A DNA stretch of 54,588 bases. Origin: Chara braunii (taxonomy: Eukaryota > Streptophyta > Charophyceae > Charales > Characeae). Made by a program: the position numbers and the translations under genes. The notes below the pieces were generated by a model. It saw nothing but the letters and a program-made list of their open reading frames with translations. It searched no databases and had not been told where the DNA came from. Position 1 is the first letter of the stretch, and every line of letters begins with the position of its first letter. The DNA is taken from positions 1,720,931 through 1,775,518 of the forward strand of contig BFEA01000032.1 of the NCBI GenBank assembly GCA_003427395.1, in the 5' to 3' direction. Below, piece after piece: positions 10,909-22,103 of this stretch.

Positions 10909-13900
10909 CTTGGTAGTGAATCTCAACTTTGGTTTGTGCGGATTGTAGTGTTTTGGATGATATTTCACTGTTGTTTTGTCCATTGTTCCACTTCCATGTA
11001 AATCATCACTTTTCATTTTGTGATTTCATGCATGAGAGTGATTTCACTTACTCTCCCGTCACTTTCTCTCTATTTCTTCATCTGGTAAACTCACTCTCCC
11101 TGCACTTTCTCTCAATTTCTTCACTCGGTAGTAAATTACAACTTTGGTTTGTGCTCATTCTAGTGTTTTGGATGATATTTTACTCCTGTTTTTTTTATTC
11201 CATCACTTCCATGTAAATCGTCACTTTCCATTTTGTGATTCCATGCATGAAACTCACTCTCCCTACACTTTCTCTCAATTTCTTCACTTGGTAGTAAATC
11301 GCAACTTTGGTTTGTGCTCATTCTAGTGTTTTGGATGATCCTTCACTCTTATTTTGTCCATTCCTTCACTCCTATGTGAATTGTCACTTTCCATTCTGTG
11401 ATTTCATGCATGAGAGTGAGTTTCACTCACTTTCCCTTCACTTTGTCTTCATTTTTTCACTAGGTAGTAAATCGCACATGTCGTTCGTGCTCATTCTAGT
11501 GTTGTGGATGATCTTTCACTTTTGTTTTGTTCATTCCTTCACTCCCAGGTAAATCACCAGTTTTCATTTTGTGATTTCATGCATGAAACTCACTCTCCCT
11601 ACACTTTCTCTTCATTTCTTCACTTTGTAGTAATCGCAACTTTGGTTTGCGCTCATTCGAGTATTTTGGATGATCCTTTACTCTTGTTTTGTCCATTCCT
11701 TCACTCCTATGTGAATTGTCACTTTCCATTCTGTGATTTCATGCATGAGAGTGAGTTTCATTCACTCTTCCTTCATTTTCTCTCAATTCATTCACTTAGT
11801 AGTAAATCGCAGTTTTGGTTTGTGCCCATTTTAAGTGTTTGGATAATCTTGCACTCATGCCTTATCAATTCCTTGCACTTGGTGGTAGTACGATTCATCC
11901 TTGGTTGTTCCACCAGTGTAATGTCTATGTTATCCCTTGTCAAACTCATGCTTTGTCAATTTCTTGCACTTAATGACAGTCCGATTCTTCCGTAGTTGTT
12001 CAACTTGTGATATGCACGAATTTTTCCTTATCACACTCATGTTTTGTCCATTCCTTGTACTTGGTGGTAGTCCGGTCATCCTTGATTATTCCACTAGTCT
12101 TATGCATGTGTTTTCCCTTGTCATACTCATGCTCTGTCCATTCCTTGCACTTAGTGACAGTCCGATTCTTCCCTAGTTGTTCAACTTGTGCATGAGTTTT
12201 TCATAATCACACTCATATTTTTGTCAATTCCTTGCACTTGGTGGTAGTCTGATTCATCCTTATTTGTTCCACTAGTTTTAGGCATGTGTTTTTACTTCTC
12301 ACACTCATGCTTTGTTCATTCCTTGCACTTGGTGATATTGTGATTCCTCCCTAACTGTTAACTTGTGATATGCATGTGTTTTTCATTGTCACACTCATGC
12401 TTTATCCATTCCTTGCACTTGATGATATTCTGATTCTTCCCTAGTTGTTCAACTTGTGTGGAGCATTTGTTTTCCCTTATCATACTCATGCTTTGTTCAT
12501 TCCTTGCACTCGGTGATAGTCCGATTCCTCCCTAACTGTTCAAGATGTGAAATGTGTGTGTTTTCCCTTATCACACTCCTGCTCTATCTGTCTCATGCAC
12601 TTGGTGATAGTCTGATTCTTCCTAGGTTGTTCAATTTGTGACATGCATATGTTTTCCCTTGTCACACTCATGCTTTATCTATTCCTTGCACTTGGTGATA
12701 GTCCGATTCTTTCCAAGCTCGTCAACTTATGATATGCATGTGTTTTCCCTTGTCGCACTCGTGCTTTCTCCATTCCTTGCACTTAGTGATAGTATGATTC
12801 TTCCTTAACTGTTCAACTTGTGATATGCATCTATTTTCCCTTGTCACACTCGTGTTTTGTCCGTTCCTTGCACTTGGTGATAATCCGATTTTTCCCTAGC
12901 TATTCAACTTGTGTGGAACATGTGTTTTCTTTGTCAGTCTCATGTGTTTTCTTTGTCAGTCTCATGCTTTTCTCATTCCTTGCACTTGGTGATAGTTTGA
13001 TTCCTCCCTAGCTGTTCAACCTGTGAAACGCATGTGTTTTCCCTCGTCACTCTCCTTTGTTTGTCTCTTGCATCTAGTGATAGTCCAATTATTCTCTAGT
13101 TAATCAACTTGACAAATATATGGTCTAGCGAGACCCCCGTATTCTAATCGAACGTGGAAAATAGAAGGAAGGAAAAACGACTGTGTTCTCTTTACTAGGA
13201 CTACTGTTGTTGTTGTTGCTGTTTATAATAATATTGTTGCTGTTGTTGTTGTTTATAATAATGTTTTTGCTATTGCTGATGCCTAACCAAGCCCCTTTCT
13301 AGTGCTGCTGCTGCTGAAAAGTCGACGACCGACCTCCGAAGCATGGCCCCGTCCGAAAAAAGGGACTAAGGGGCCAATGCGACCGGGGGACACTTCTTGC
13401 CAGTTCTGCCACACCAATGATATGGGGGTTGATAATTCTCAGACCTCATATCTTAAACACAGACAGATTACCTGCAGGACTTGCAGGTCATCTGAGTTTA
13501 TTTTCCTCCAAAATCGGAAAATGGACTTCACCAAACTGTTCGCCTTGAGACCCGAACGACGCCCGAAACGGACAAGTAAGGGCAAACGACAACGGAATCA
13601 CTTCAAATTTTAGAGGGGTCTCCCATAGAGTACAGATATAGAGTCCACCACATTTGGACTTATTCTGATATCGTTTGGGGTAGGAAAAGCTAAACTGTGC
13701 TTTTCGGTTTTCCCACCTTAGACTAAAACGACAAAAATCTGTAAAATCTACGAAATCTGCAAATTTGCAGATCTGCAAAGACTGTGTTTTCTGAAATCTG
13801 TGTTCTTTGCAAGTCTGCGTTTTCTGCATATCTGTTGTAGGATTAATTGCTGCAAGTCTTAACTTTTTAAACTCCGGAACTAGGGATAACTTAGGGAGGC

Positions 13901-14512
13901 GGAGGCGGACGCTTAGAGTAGGACGAAATATCTGGCTCTTCATTCAATTTTCCTCCTCCATCTTCTTCACCCCCCATCCATCATAGTCAACAACCTCACA
14001 CCACCTCCCTCCTCCATCTTCTTCATTCATCCACCATAGCCAATCGCCTCACACCATCTTCCTCCTTCATCTTCTTCATCCATCTACCTTAGCCGAACCA
14101 CCTCCCATCATCTTCCTACTCCATTTTCTTTACCCATCCACCATAGCCAACCAACCCACACCATCTCCCTCCTCCATCTTCTTTATCCATCCACCATAAC
14201 CAACCACCTTACACCATCTTCCTCCTCCATCTTCTTCATCCATCAACCATAGCCAACCACCTCACACCATCCTCCTCCTTCATCTTCTTCATCCACCCAC
14301 CATAACCGATCACCTCACACTATCATCCTCCTCCATCCTCCTCAACCATCCTCCATATCCAACCACCTCACACCCCCTTCCCCTTCATCTTGCTCAGCTA
14401 CCAAAGACCATGACCAAAGGGGCACAAAAAACTTAGGTGTAGGTAGAGAACCTTAGGTAGGACGGTGAGACAAGTCGGGGATAAGTTGATTAGGAGTAAG
14501 ATCTCTCTCTCT

Positions 14513-14577
<65 letters not shown>

Positions 14578-14922
14578 CATCTTTCTCCTTCATCGCCGCC
14601 TCCCTCTTCCCGTCGGCGCCCTTCTCCCACATTCTGAAGCCTTGGCCTTACCTTCTCCCCCTCCCCCCTCTTGGCAAATAACTAACTCTTCCTCCACTCA
14701 CTTATTACATTGTCAGGGAACGAACGGTGAAAGAGATTTGTCCTCACTTGGCGGAGAAAGTGGGCAAGGAGAGGGTTGCTGGTCCCTTGTGTCGTCAAGA
14801 AGGAAAGGAAATGACACTTAAGGAATTGGAAGGAGGCAAGTCCGAAAAGGGACTAAAGAAAGTTGGTACTTAAAGCAAGGTCAGTTGACTCAACCACTAT
14901 CCCGGTTGCATGACTAAGGGAA
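10909..14922 (+). mobile_element. 5' giant LTR (~4.0 kb) of + strand Ty3/gypsy element
   Basis: This block is repeated in the same order and orientation at 22104-25752, flanking a Ty3/gypsy coding region. In order it holds: a ~165-185 bp tandem array (10909-11850, words TAGTGTTTTGGATGAT and CCATTTTGTGATTTCATGCAT); an ~85-bp array (11850-13100, words TTCCTTGCACTTGGTGATAGTC and TGTTCAACTTGTG); GTT-rich sequence 13201-13262; a conserved non-repetitive block 13300-13930; a ~55-bp array of CATCTTCTTCATCCACCATA type (13940-14395); and (CT)n 14502-14575. The shared right end is CTAAGGGAA at 14922. I could not find clean TG...CA termini or a target duplication, and the tandem arrays blur the left end. 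Confidence 0.75.
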
Positions 14923-14965
14923 GAGATTGACCTGGAATAAGGAAATAAAATAAAAAACACAAAGG

Positions 14966-15315
14966 GCTAAGGAAAAGGTAAATTAGGATTGTAGGAGAGA
15001 TTGTGTGTTGACCCCATCTGGGGGATGCTTTGTATAAATTATGTTAAATGCGCAGGTGAGTGCCTAAGGAGTCATTGAACTGGATTGGGTCACGGGTATG
15101 CCGGGCGACAAAGAGAAAAGGAGGTTGAGGTCAAAAGGGTTAAGGAAAAGGGAAATTAGGTTTGTGGGAGAGATGGTGTGTTGACCCCATTTGGGGGATG
15201 CTTTGTATAAATTATGTCGAATGCGCAGGTGAGTAGCCTTAGGAGTCATTGAACGGAATTGGGTCACGGGCATGCTGGGCGACAAAGAGAAAAGGGGGTT
15301 GAGGTCAAACGGGTT
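14966..15315 (+). repeat. 173-bp tandem duplication in the element leader
   Basis: Two copies, about 14966-15138 and 15139-15315, share TGTGTTGACCCCAT, GGGGGATGCTTTGTATAAATT, GCGCAGGTGAGT and GGGCGACAAAGAGAAAAG. Copies differ by scattered substitutions. Each contains GCAGGTGAGT, a plausible 5' splice-site word. No PBS I can name follows the LTR end at 14922. Confidence 0.8.
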
Positions 15316-16178
15316 GTGGACTTAACCCCTCGCCCTCGAATGAATTCTTGAAGCATGTCTGTGCAAAGCAAAGTCGGCTATAGAAAACTGTAAACACATA
15401 AGGCGGCCGAGAAGGCCGACTATATTAAAATGAAAAGTTTGAGCATATATGCCGGATGGGGCCCCGAAAAGACTAAGAGGTGTACAAGACGAATGCAAAG
15501 GACAAAAGAAAGACATGCATGATGTATGCGACAAAAGAAGTCACGAGTAGAATGGCTGTAGAAAGAAGCAGGCAAAACCTTAGGGAGGCGTAGGGGGATT
15601 ATGGAACATGGTCCGTGGGCCGAGCCGAAGGGTGGTCGGAAACCCAACAAGGCTTTAAGGACTCCCCACTTAGTGAATGCATGCGTGGCCCAAGGAAAAC
15701 GCTTGGCCTACGCATAAAAGAAGACAGAATTTCAATAAACTCTTTGGACTGATTGAGTATTGGAAGCAGCAATTGCATGATAACACCTCGAAGCATCAAG
15801 AAAACCCGCATTTTGACGAAACGATTGACGAGACTACCATCCGGCGAGAGGGCGGAGCTACATCCCCAATGTCAAAATCTCTCACAAAATGGTTCATCCC
15901 CATCCATCAAATAACACTAGGTGGGCTTGCCCTTGTGACGAATGCTCCGCACCCTGAGCATGAGTGTGGGGGGAGCATAGCCAAATGGGACCCGTAGTAG
16001 GGTCGACTCAGACTCGAAAGTCTAACAGGGTACAGTCGTACAGCGTCATCACATAGAAAGAACAGACGGTGAAGTTTAACTTAGTAAAACATCTGTTTCC
16101 TTGTATTTGCTTTCAATAATTCTTGTTGTAGAAGTTGCGTGCGTTGTTGAATTTATTTTTGTCTTCTAGTTTGATTTA
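15316..16178. other. 5' leader of + strand element, no ORF recognised
   Basis: This part of the internal region precedes the first gag-like frame. A 106-codon frame at 15677-15997 has no motif I recognise. It is probably untranslated or decayed leader. Confidence 0.4.
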
Positions 16179-17125
16179 TTGTGCGACATCTGCGCGTTTG
16201 TCAAAATGAACTCTCTTTGGAAATGTTTGCGTGCATCTATCTTGACTTGGTTCATACCGCTTATTTTTTCCCTCATTCTTCTTACCGTCTTTGCTGATCA
16301 AGAGGGAGTGAAATTGAAAACCCGTTATCAAATTGATGCAAGAAGGAAGACGTTGGTCAACCTCCTTCGCCAACTTCTTGGTGAGATACACGGTATTGGT
16401 CCAGATGTTGAACGACACGTTCACAAACAAATCAATCTGTGTGATGCCGAAAGAAATTTGCAGGTCGTTGAGACTGCCGTTCAGATGATGGAAACATGCA
16501 CGAGGGTCAAAAACCTCATTAAGCAAGGACGATTGATCCTTGATCAATATGTCGCCGAAAACTTTGAAAAGATGGACCAGAAAGGAAAAGAAGAAAAGAA
16601 GGAAGAAAGAGAAAAAAGAAAGGAACCACAATTGTCTGTGGAAATAATGGAGGAGAATGTCAGGCAGCTGGAAGATGCATTAAGAGAAGAGAAAAGGAAA
16701 ATTGAAGAGTACAAAAGATTCAAAAAACAACAACAACCACCAGAAAGAGAGATGAATGAATTAAGGTAAAAGTTTCATGACGAAGAAGCAACTTGTGAGA
16801 TTGCATCTATTCTTCAGACGATTATGGTCTACCTCATTCATCTCAAGAAGAAGATTGACAGTAACACCGCCGCTATGGAGACAATGATAAGAATGACGAA
16901 GGGAAAAAAAAAGGTGGTATATGAGGAGGTGGCCAAGGGCGGATAAGACAAAAATGAAGCCCCCAAAAAATTACTGAAGGATGCAATGAAACGAGTGACA
17001 CCCGAAAAACCCGAAGGTTCTTAGAAAGAACCGGGGAGACAACTTGAGAAGATAGAGTCAACCACCAAAAAGAAAGAAGAAAATGTGAAGGAAGCGAAAG
17101 AAAACAAAGAAGAAAGAAAAGGTTA
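16179..17125 (+). pseudogene. N-terminal gag-like ORF with membrane segment and coiled coil, broken
   Basis: The intact part (16179-16769) has 196 codons. The second ATG at 16206 is an equally good start. Residues of about 20-38 form a strongly hydrophobic stretch (TWFIPLIFSLILLTVF) that looks like a signal anchor. The rest is helical and highly charged, with Lys/Glu-rich coiled coil from about residue 125 onward. The same frame continues past stops near 16769, 16947, 17024 and 17125, still Lys/Glu-rich. It lies directly upstream of a recognisable Ty3 capsid region in the same element, so I infer it is the gag N-terminal domain or a separate leader ORF. A membrane segment is unusual for gag. 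Function not assigned. Confidence 0.45.
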
Positions 17126-17127
17126 AA

Positions 17128-18060
17128 ATGAAACTGTCATTTACGTACAATAACAAGAAGGAAAAAAACTTGTTGTTGTGGATTGCGAAAATCCTGACCT
17201 ACGTCGAAACAGCATCCGTTGAGCCCGAGAGTCAGGTCGCTTTCTCCACGCCGTGTTCGGGAAGAGTGACTAAGGAGTGGGTATTAATCAAAGTCAACGT
17301 TGTTGGCTTTGAGGATATAGGTGAGTAGGCTAAGACCTTGACATTGAGACAATTTCTCCAAAAGATTAAGGAGAAATTTATTGATAAAACGACATCCGAT
17401 AAGGCATTCGACGAACTCACCACCATTGGCCAGAAGTGTTGGTCATCGGTTGATTCACTGTCACGTGAGGTTGATCTTCTTTTGTAGGTACCTGGACTTA
17501 ATCTGCAAGACAACCAGGTATTGTATATCTACTCACGTGCACTACCCGAACTCATTCATAGACAGTTCTTGGCAGAATCAAAGTCTGGCAAGTATGATTA
17601 TCGACAGTTCCACGATCTCACTGTGCAAAGAGAGCAGATGCCCACGCAAGTTGAAGGTACCAACGCTTAGGTAGTTAAATCGGGACCAGTTGGTGGGTAC
17701 GGCAAGCGGGTTCTCTGACGGTAAAAGCGTCATGATCATATGCTTGTTGTATTTGATGATGATACAGTAGAGAAGTTACCTCTCTTGATGAGTCTGAGGG
17801 AGGAGGAGGCAAAGGCAGCAGTGAGTCCGGGAAGGGTGACGTCACTGTTGTCATAGCCAATAAGAGAGGCCAAAGATAATGGAAGAAGAAGAGGAGGCCA
17901 CACTCGTTTTCCGAGCATCCTGGCATCACGTTCGGGAAAACTTGGGAGAAAATGAACATGACCCTAGAGGAGTGACAGTCCAAAATAGACAATCGCCAGT
18001 GCCTCAAACGTGGCACCGTGGGGCACGTGATATCCTGGTGCCCACTTATTCGAAACCCAA
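17128..18060 (+). pseudogene. gag: Ty3/gypsy gag capsid region with damaged zinc knuckle
   Basis: From about 17270 the frame shows the retrotransposon gag capsid pattern: a Trp-led helix (EWVLIKVNVVGF), an LRQFLQKIKEKF segment, FDELTTIGQK, a VDSLSREVDLLL segment, then VPGLNLQDNQVLYIYSRALP and the FHDLTVQREQ end. In-frame TAG codons interrupt it at 17326 and 17485, at sites where related proteins carry Gln. After a frameshift, a CCHC knuckle remnant lies at about 17997-18045 (CLKRGTVGHVISWC), in which the second zinc-ligand Cys is Arg. Gag would package the element RNA in the cytoplasm. This copy cannot. Confidence 0.75.
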
Positions 18061-18289
18061 AAACGAGCAGTCGAAGGGTTTAAACCAAGAAAAAGGTAAG
18101 GTGCCTACAACCTCTTTTACCCTTTCGACTCTCAAAGCAGAGGATGGTTTGTCTTCCGACCGTCGTCCAGACCACCTTGACACAGTACTTTGTCCTGTCT
18201 CACTAGACGATTCCTTTGATGAGTTCGACAATGAACTGATAGCACTACGAAGCTCATGGACGAAGAAAAGAAAGACTAAGGGTTAGTCG

Positions 18290-18680
18290 ATGATCGCGGA
18301 CATTGAGATTGCACACAGAAGAGGATGTGCCCTGTTAGATCCGGGATCGACGTGGTTTTGTATATCAGAGAAGGCAATTCGTAAGTTGCATCTGGGAATG
18401 AAGGTGAAGGATTTATCTAGACATATTACGTCTATCCTGGGTGACAAAAACACGATCACTGTCTCTCAATATATCGATCGTATTAAGTGTTATTTTAGAA
18501 CCAAGGAAGGTAATACACGAGATATCCTTACTAATAGAAACAAACCTACACTTTAATATGATTATGCGAATGGATTGGCACGAGAAAGCCAACCCAGAGG
18601 TCAGGTTCAATGATGGTGTCATACTGAAGAATGAGAAGTCTGAATCACGTGTTATAAAGTTATTATATGTTTAACTCTGA
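18290..18680 (+). pseudogene. retropepsin-like protease domain, decayed
   Basis: The frame from 18290 contains GCALLDPGSTWFCIS, which aligns in position and context with the aspartic protease active site (usually D-T/S-G). Here the middle residue is Pro, a change expected to harm catalysis. A second frame (to about 18674) carries FNMIMRMDWHEKANPEV, the typical domain end that follows an I-L-G-M-D-W motif in Ty3/gypsy proteases. The two halves sit in different frames, so at least one indel separates them. It is positioned between gag and RT as in the family. Confidence 0.65.
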
Positions 18681-18870
18681 CTCTACTCTGTCTTTCTGTT
18701 GTATGAGTTATCCAATTTTCCGCTCGATGGTAATATAAAAGAAGTTGGATCAGGAGGTGATGATGGTGCTTGTCAAGCGAGTAGGTGAGTGTTCCTCATC
18801 CTATCCACCTTCTATCGAAAGACTTTTCTATGAGTATAAGGACTTGCAAACTTAGCCGACGGAAATTACT

Positions 18871-19730
18871 GAGCATGCTATGAAGCACACAATCGAGATC
18901 ACTCCCGAAAACAAGATTCTCAAAGGTCTCATCTACCGAATGTCTCCAAGAGAACTTGTGAAACTTCGATAGCAGTTGCAAAAACTTACTGACAAGGGAT
19001 GAATTTGTCCTAGCTCATCTCCTTACGGTGCGCATGTCTTATTCGTGCCCAAAAAGGAAGGTGAACTTTGTTTATGTATTGATTATTGCGGGTTGAATTC
19101 CGTCACTACTAAAAACGTGGAACCTCTTCCTCGCATTGACAATCTATTGAATCAGTTGCAAGGGTGCAGATACTTCAGGAAGATTGATCTAAAGTCAGGG
19201 TACCGCCAGATTAAGGTGGCTCCTGAGGATCAACACAAGACGACATTCCGAACCAGGTATAGTCACTACGATTTCGTAGTTATGCCCTCCGGCTTGATCA
19301 ATGCATCTGCAACCTTGCAAAGGTCCGTGAACGAGCTGTTTCGACAATGACTCGATCAATTCGTAGTAGTCTATCTCGATGATATTCTAATGTACACTAA
19401 GACACTGGAAGATAATAAAAAACATCTATGAATAGTCTTGCAGAAGTTGCGAGAAGAAAATTTCAAACTGAATCCAAAGAACTCAGAGTTTGCTAGGCCT
19501 GAAGTTTTGTGCTTATGGCATACAGTAAACGAGGAAGGACTAAGGTCTGAAGAAAAGAAGATTACAACAATCAGAGATTGACCACAACCTAAGACTATAA
19601 CTGAACTAACATCTTTCGTAGGACTTCCTAGCTACTATAGGAAGTTCGTCAGATACTTCTCCTTGATAGCTGCTCCTATGAGAAGATTACTGAAAAAGGA
19701 AAAACCTTCGTTATGGGACAAAGATTGTTA
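18871..19730 (+). pseudogene. pol: Ty3/gypsy reverse transcriptase, multiple stops
   Basis: One frame (18871-19730) reads as RT: a MSPRELVKL segment, SSPYGAHVLFVPKK, LCIDYCGLNSVT, FRKIDLKSGYRQIKV, TTFRTRYSHYDFVVMPSGL, the catalytic VYLDDIL box, and the connection region PKTITELTSFVGLPSYYRKF. The LDD of the YxDD box is preserved. In-frame stops include TAG/TGA near 18970 and 19000, TGA at 19348, TGA near 19429, TGA near 19578 and TAG at 19728. Most sit where homologues have Gln, Arg or Trp. RT would copy the element RNA in cytoplasmic particles. The domain order matches Ty3/gypsy chromoviruses. Confidence 0.9.
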
Positions 19731-20240
19731 GTCATCGTTTAGAAAGTTGAAACATATTCTAACTCAATACCCTTTCCTAAGGATTGCTGACACTTTTCTT
19801 TCTTTCATAGTCACGACTAACGCAAGTCAGTATGGGATTATGGTTGTGATACAACAAGATGACGGTAAGGGATATGGACATGTGGAGTTTATGTCCGAAA
19901 GACTTCCGTCAGGGAAAGTGACCAACTCCACCTATGAAAGAGAATTATATGCCTTAGTTGCTGCACTAGACACCTGGAAGCACTAATTGTTAGAGAGGCA
20001 TTTCACTGTTTATTCTCACCACTCTACGTTAAAGTGGATCAAGACTCAACCTAAGCTCTCCGACAAGTTGGTAAGGTGGTCCACATTCCTTGATAAATTC
20101 GACTTTGAGGTGAAAATCATCAAAAGAAAGTCTAACGTGGTTGAGGATGCTTTGTCCAGGTGTGTCGATTTCTTTAAAACTATTGTCTCTTATTTCGATA
20201 TTGCAAGTAAATTGAAAGAACGGATCCGCCAGGGTTAAAA
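19731..20240 (+). pseudogene. pol: RNase H domain of pol, catalytic changes
   Basis: The same frame as RT continues with SFIVTTNASQYGIMVVI, FMSERLPSGKVTNSTYERELYAL, and YSHHSTLKWI, followed by SDKLVRWSTFLDKFDFEVKI and a DALSRC end. In the family the first motif carries a catalytic Asp where this copy has Asn (TTNAS), and the DHxSLKW-type motif has His instead of Asp (YSHHS). A TAA separates the two halves at 19984. The catalytic Glu in YERELYAL is kept. Two lost metal-binding residues suggest a dead nuclease. Confidence 0.85.
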
Positions 20241-20310
20241 GAATGATCCTATTTGGCGTGCTATCATTGAAACTTTGCGAAAAAACCCTGAATTGTTTCT
20301 ATAATATCGA

Positions 20311-21295
20311 ATGACTGATGACTTACTCTTCTTGTTACATAAAATCGAAGAACGATTGTGTGTTCCACACTTAGAACCAATCAAAAGTTCAATTATTGGG
20401 GAATGTCATGATGCCAAAGGTCACTTTGGTTTCAAGAAAACGTACGCTGATGTGCGAGGACGTTTTGAATGGAAAGGAATGAACGAAGATGTACTAATAT
20501 ATGTCCGGACTTGTCTTGTTTGTTAGAGGAACAAGCCCACACTTGAGAATCCGATGAGACCATTGAGACCGCTGCCTATTCTAAGTGAGCCAGGTGTGAG
20601 CCAGTTGAGTCTATCTCTATCGACTTTATGAGTCTCACTAAGAGTCGAAACGACAACAGTCAGGTAATGGTCATTGTCAATAGATTCTCTTAGTATGCTA
20701 TGTTCATTCCTTTGTCTGATGAAGCTAGAACCGAACTCGTCATTCAAAAGTTTCAAATGTGATGGGTCTTTAGGTATGGATTTCACAAAACCATCGTATC
20801 TGATAGAGATGCTCGGTTTACCAGTCAACAATGACAAAAGTTAATGGAAGTCTATGGAACCAGGTTCACCATGCCGTAAGGGAGACATCATGAAACGAAT
20901 GGTCAAACTGAACAAATAAATCGTCTTTGCCAACAACTTTTGCGAATGTATGTCCGGCCTGATCAGATCGATTGGGATGAGAACTTACCTAAAATTGTTA
21001 GTGCTTATAATAATAGTATTCATACTGTTATAGGTAGAATGCCTAACGCACTACATAAAGGATGAAAGCCTAGGCGTCTCATTGATGCATTAATAAGAGA
21101 CTAGATTCACAGGCTACCCCGAGGTACACATGAATTCCCAGTGCTGTATGAAGAGGTCATTAAGAAGCTGAAAGAAAACATACAGAAGTCAAGTTACAAA
21201 TGATTGAACAAGTTAATAAACATCGTCGTCCTTTACAATTTGAAGAAGATGACTTTGTTTAAGTTAAGTCTAAAGAGTTTTTCTTAGAAAGAAAT
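20311..21295 (+). pseudogene. pol: integrase (HHCC plus DDE core), interrupted
   Basis: The N-terminal zinc-binding HHCC reads ECHDAKGHFG ... CLVC near 20400-20525, with TAG immediately after the second Cys at a site where homologues have Gln. The core keeps its three acidic residues in the same frame: Asp in SIDFM (~20615), Asp in VSDRDARF (~20800), and Glu in NGQTEQINR (~20905). Further stops fall near 20690, 20761, 20832, 20877 and 21061. The frame fades after about 21200. Integrase would insert the cDNA into nuclear DNA. Confidence 0.85.
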
Positions 21296-21757
21296 TTGTC
21301 TAAGAAACTGTTACCTGTCTACTATGTACCCTGGGAAGTTCTCAAAGTGATTGGAGGAGAAGATGAACCTTCCTATCGTATAGCTGTACCTCCATATCTA
21401 AAGACATACTCTTTCTTTCATGTGTCTAATCTGCTACCATATGAAGAAAGTGATAATTTTTTGAATGACCAAGATACTCTTTCTTTCATGTGTCTAATTT
21501 GCCACCATATGAAGAAAGTGATTACTTTTTGAATGACCATCTTCATTTCTACCCTCTATGAATGAAGGTTATGAAGTTGAAAGGATATTGGAACATGATT
21601 ATTTCTCTACAAGTGGCAGAGGACGACCTTGAAAGCAGTACAAGGTAAAGTTCAAGTCTCAACCTCCATCTGAAGCCATATGATTAGGTAAGAAATGACT
21701 TCTACCTATTGCTTCTGACATTGTTGCTGCTTATGAACGTGAGTTAAATGAAGATTA
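21296..21757 (+). pseudogene. pol: integrase C-terminal linker and chromodomain
   Basis: The 21296 frame (YYVPWEVLKVIGG, PSYRIAVPPYLKTYSFFHVSN) is the post-core barrel typical of Ty3/gypsy integrases. A 68-bp direct duplication (21407-21474, repeated 21475-21542) repeats its end and shifts the frame. The chromodomain then reads from about 21565 (YEVERILEHD ... QYKVKFKSQPPSEAI ... LLPIASDIVAAYE), with TGA at two positions where chromodomains carry Trp. Chromodomains direct insertion toward marked chromatin. This places the element among chromoviruses. Confidence 0.8.
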
Positions 21758-22103
21758 ATGTAATCCTGCAATGAAACTCGAAAATTGGGCTGACAGGAAT
21801 GTAATAACCCATGTAGTAAGCCTCGCTGAAGCTGAGACCCAGATCGAACACGGAAAAAAAAAACCCAACCAGGACTCAAGGCCTGGACGAGACACAGTTG
21901 ATAAAGTCAATTGTCGAAAATTCCAACAGTCAAAGGCCAAAGGTACCTAACCCGAACCGGAGGTCAAGCACACACACTAGTTTGTATGCAGGTACCCAGA
22001 CAACATCAGGTCCAAGAGTCTGAAAGAAGTCTGAAAGTGTACAATCCGGACCCTCAATTGTGATTCAATCTGGACGACTGTGGGGAAAGTATTTGAGGCC
22101 AGA
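21758..22103 (+). other. 3' non-coding end of + element with polypurine-like tract
   Basis: After the chromodomain the sequence is non-coding. TGTGGGGAAAG at 22079-22089 lies just before the first bases shared with the 5' LTR (about 22104). It is the best candidate for a polypurine tract, although it is short. An A9 run occurs near 21855. Confidence 0.45.

Noticed and set aside
10929-13011. Series of hydrophobic + strand ORFs (Phe/Leu/Cys-rich)
   Set aside because: They are frames through the ~170- and ~85-bp LTR tandem arrays. No ORF is conserved between the two LTRs as a unit.
13488-13943. 151-codon minus-strand ORF, also present as 121 codons at 24513-24878
   Set aside because: Lies inside the conserved LTR block; the two copies differ by frame-changing indels and it has no recognisable domain. 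Conservation reflects LTR duplication.
14398-14821. Arg-Glu / Ser-Leu dipeptide repeat proteins
   Set aside because: Translation of the (CT)n microsatellite in the LTR.
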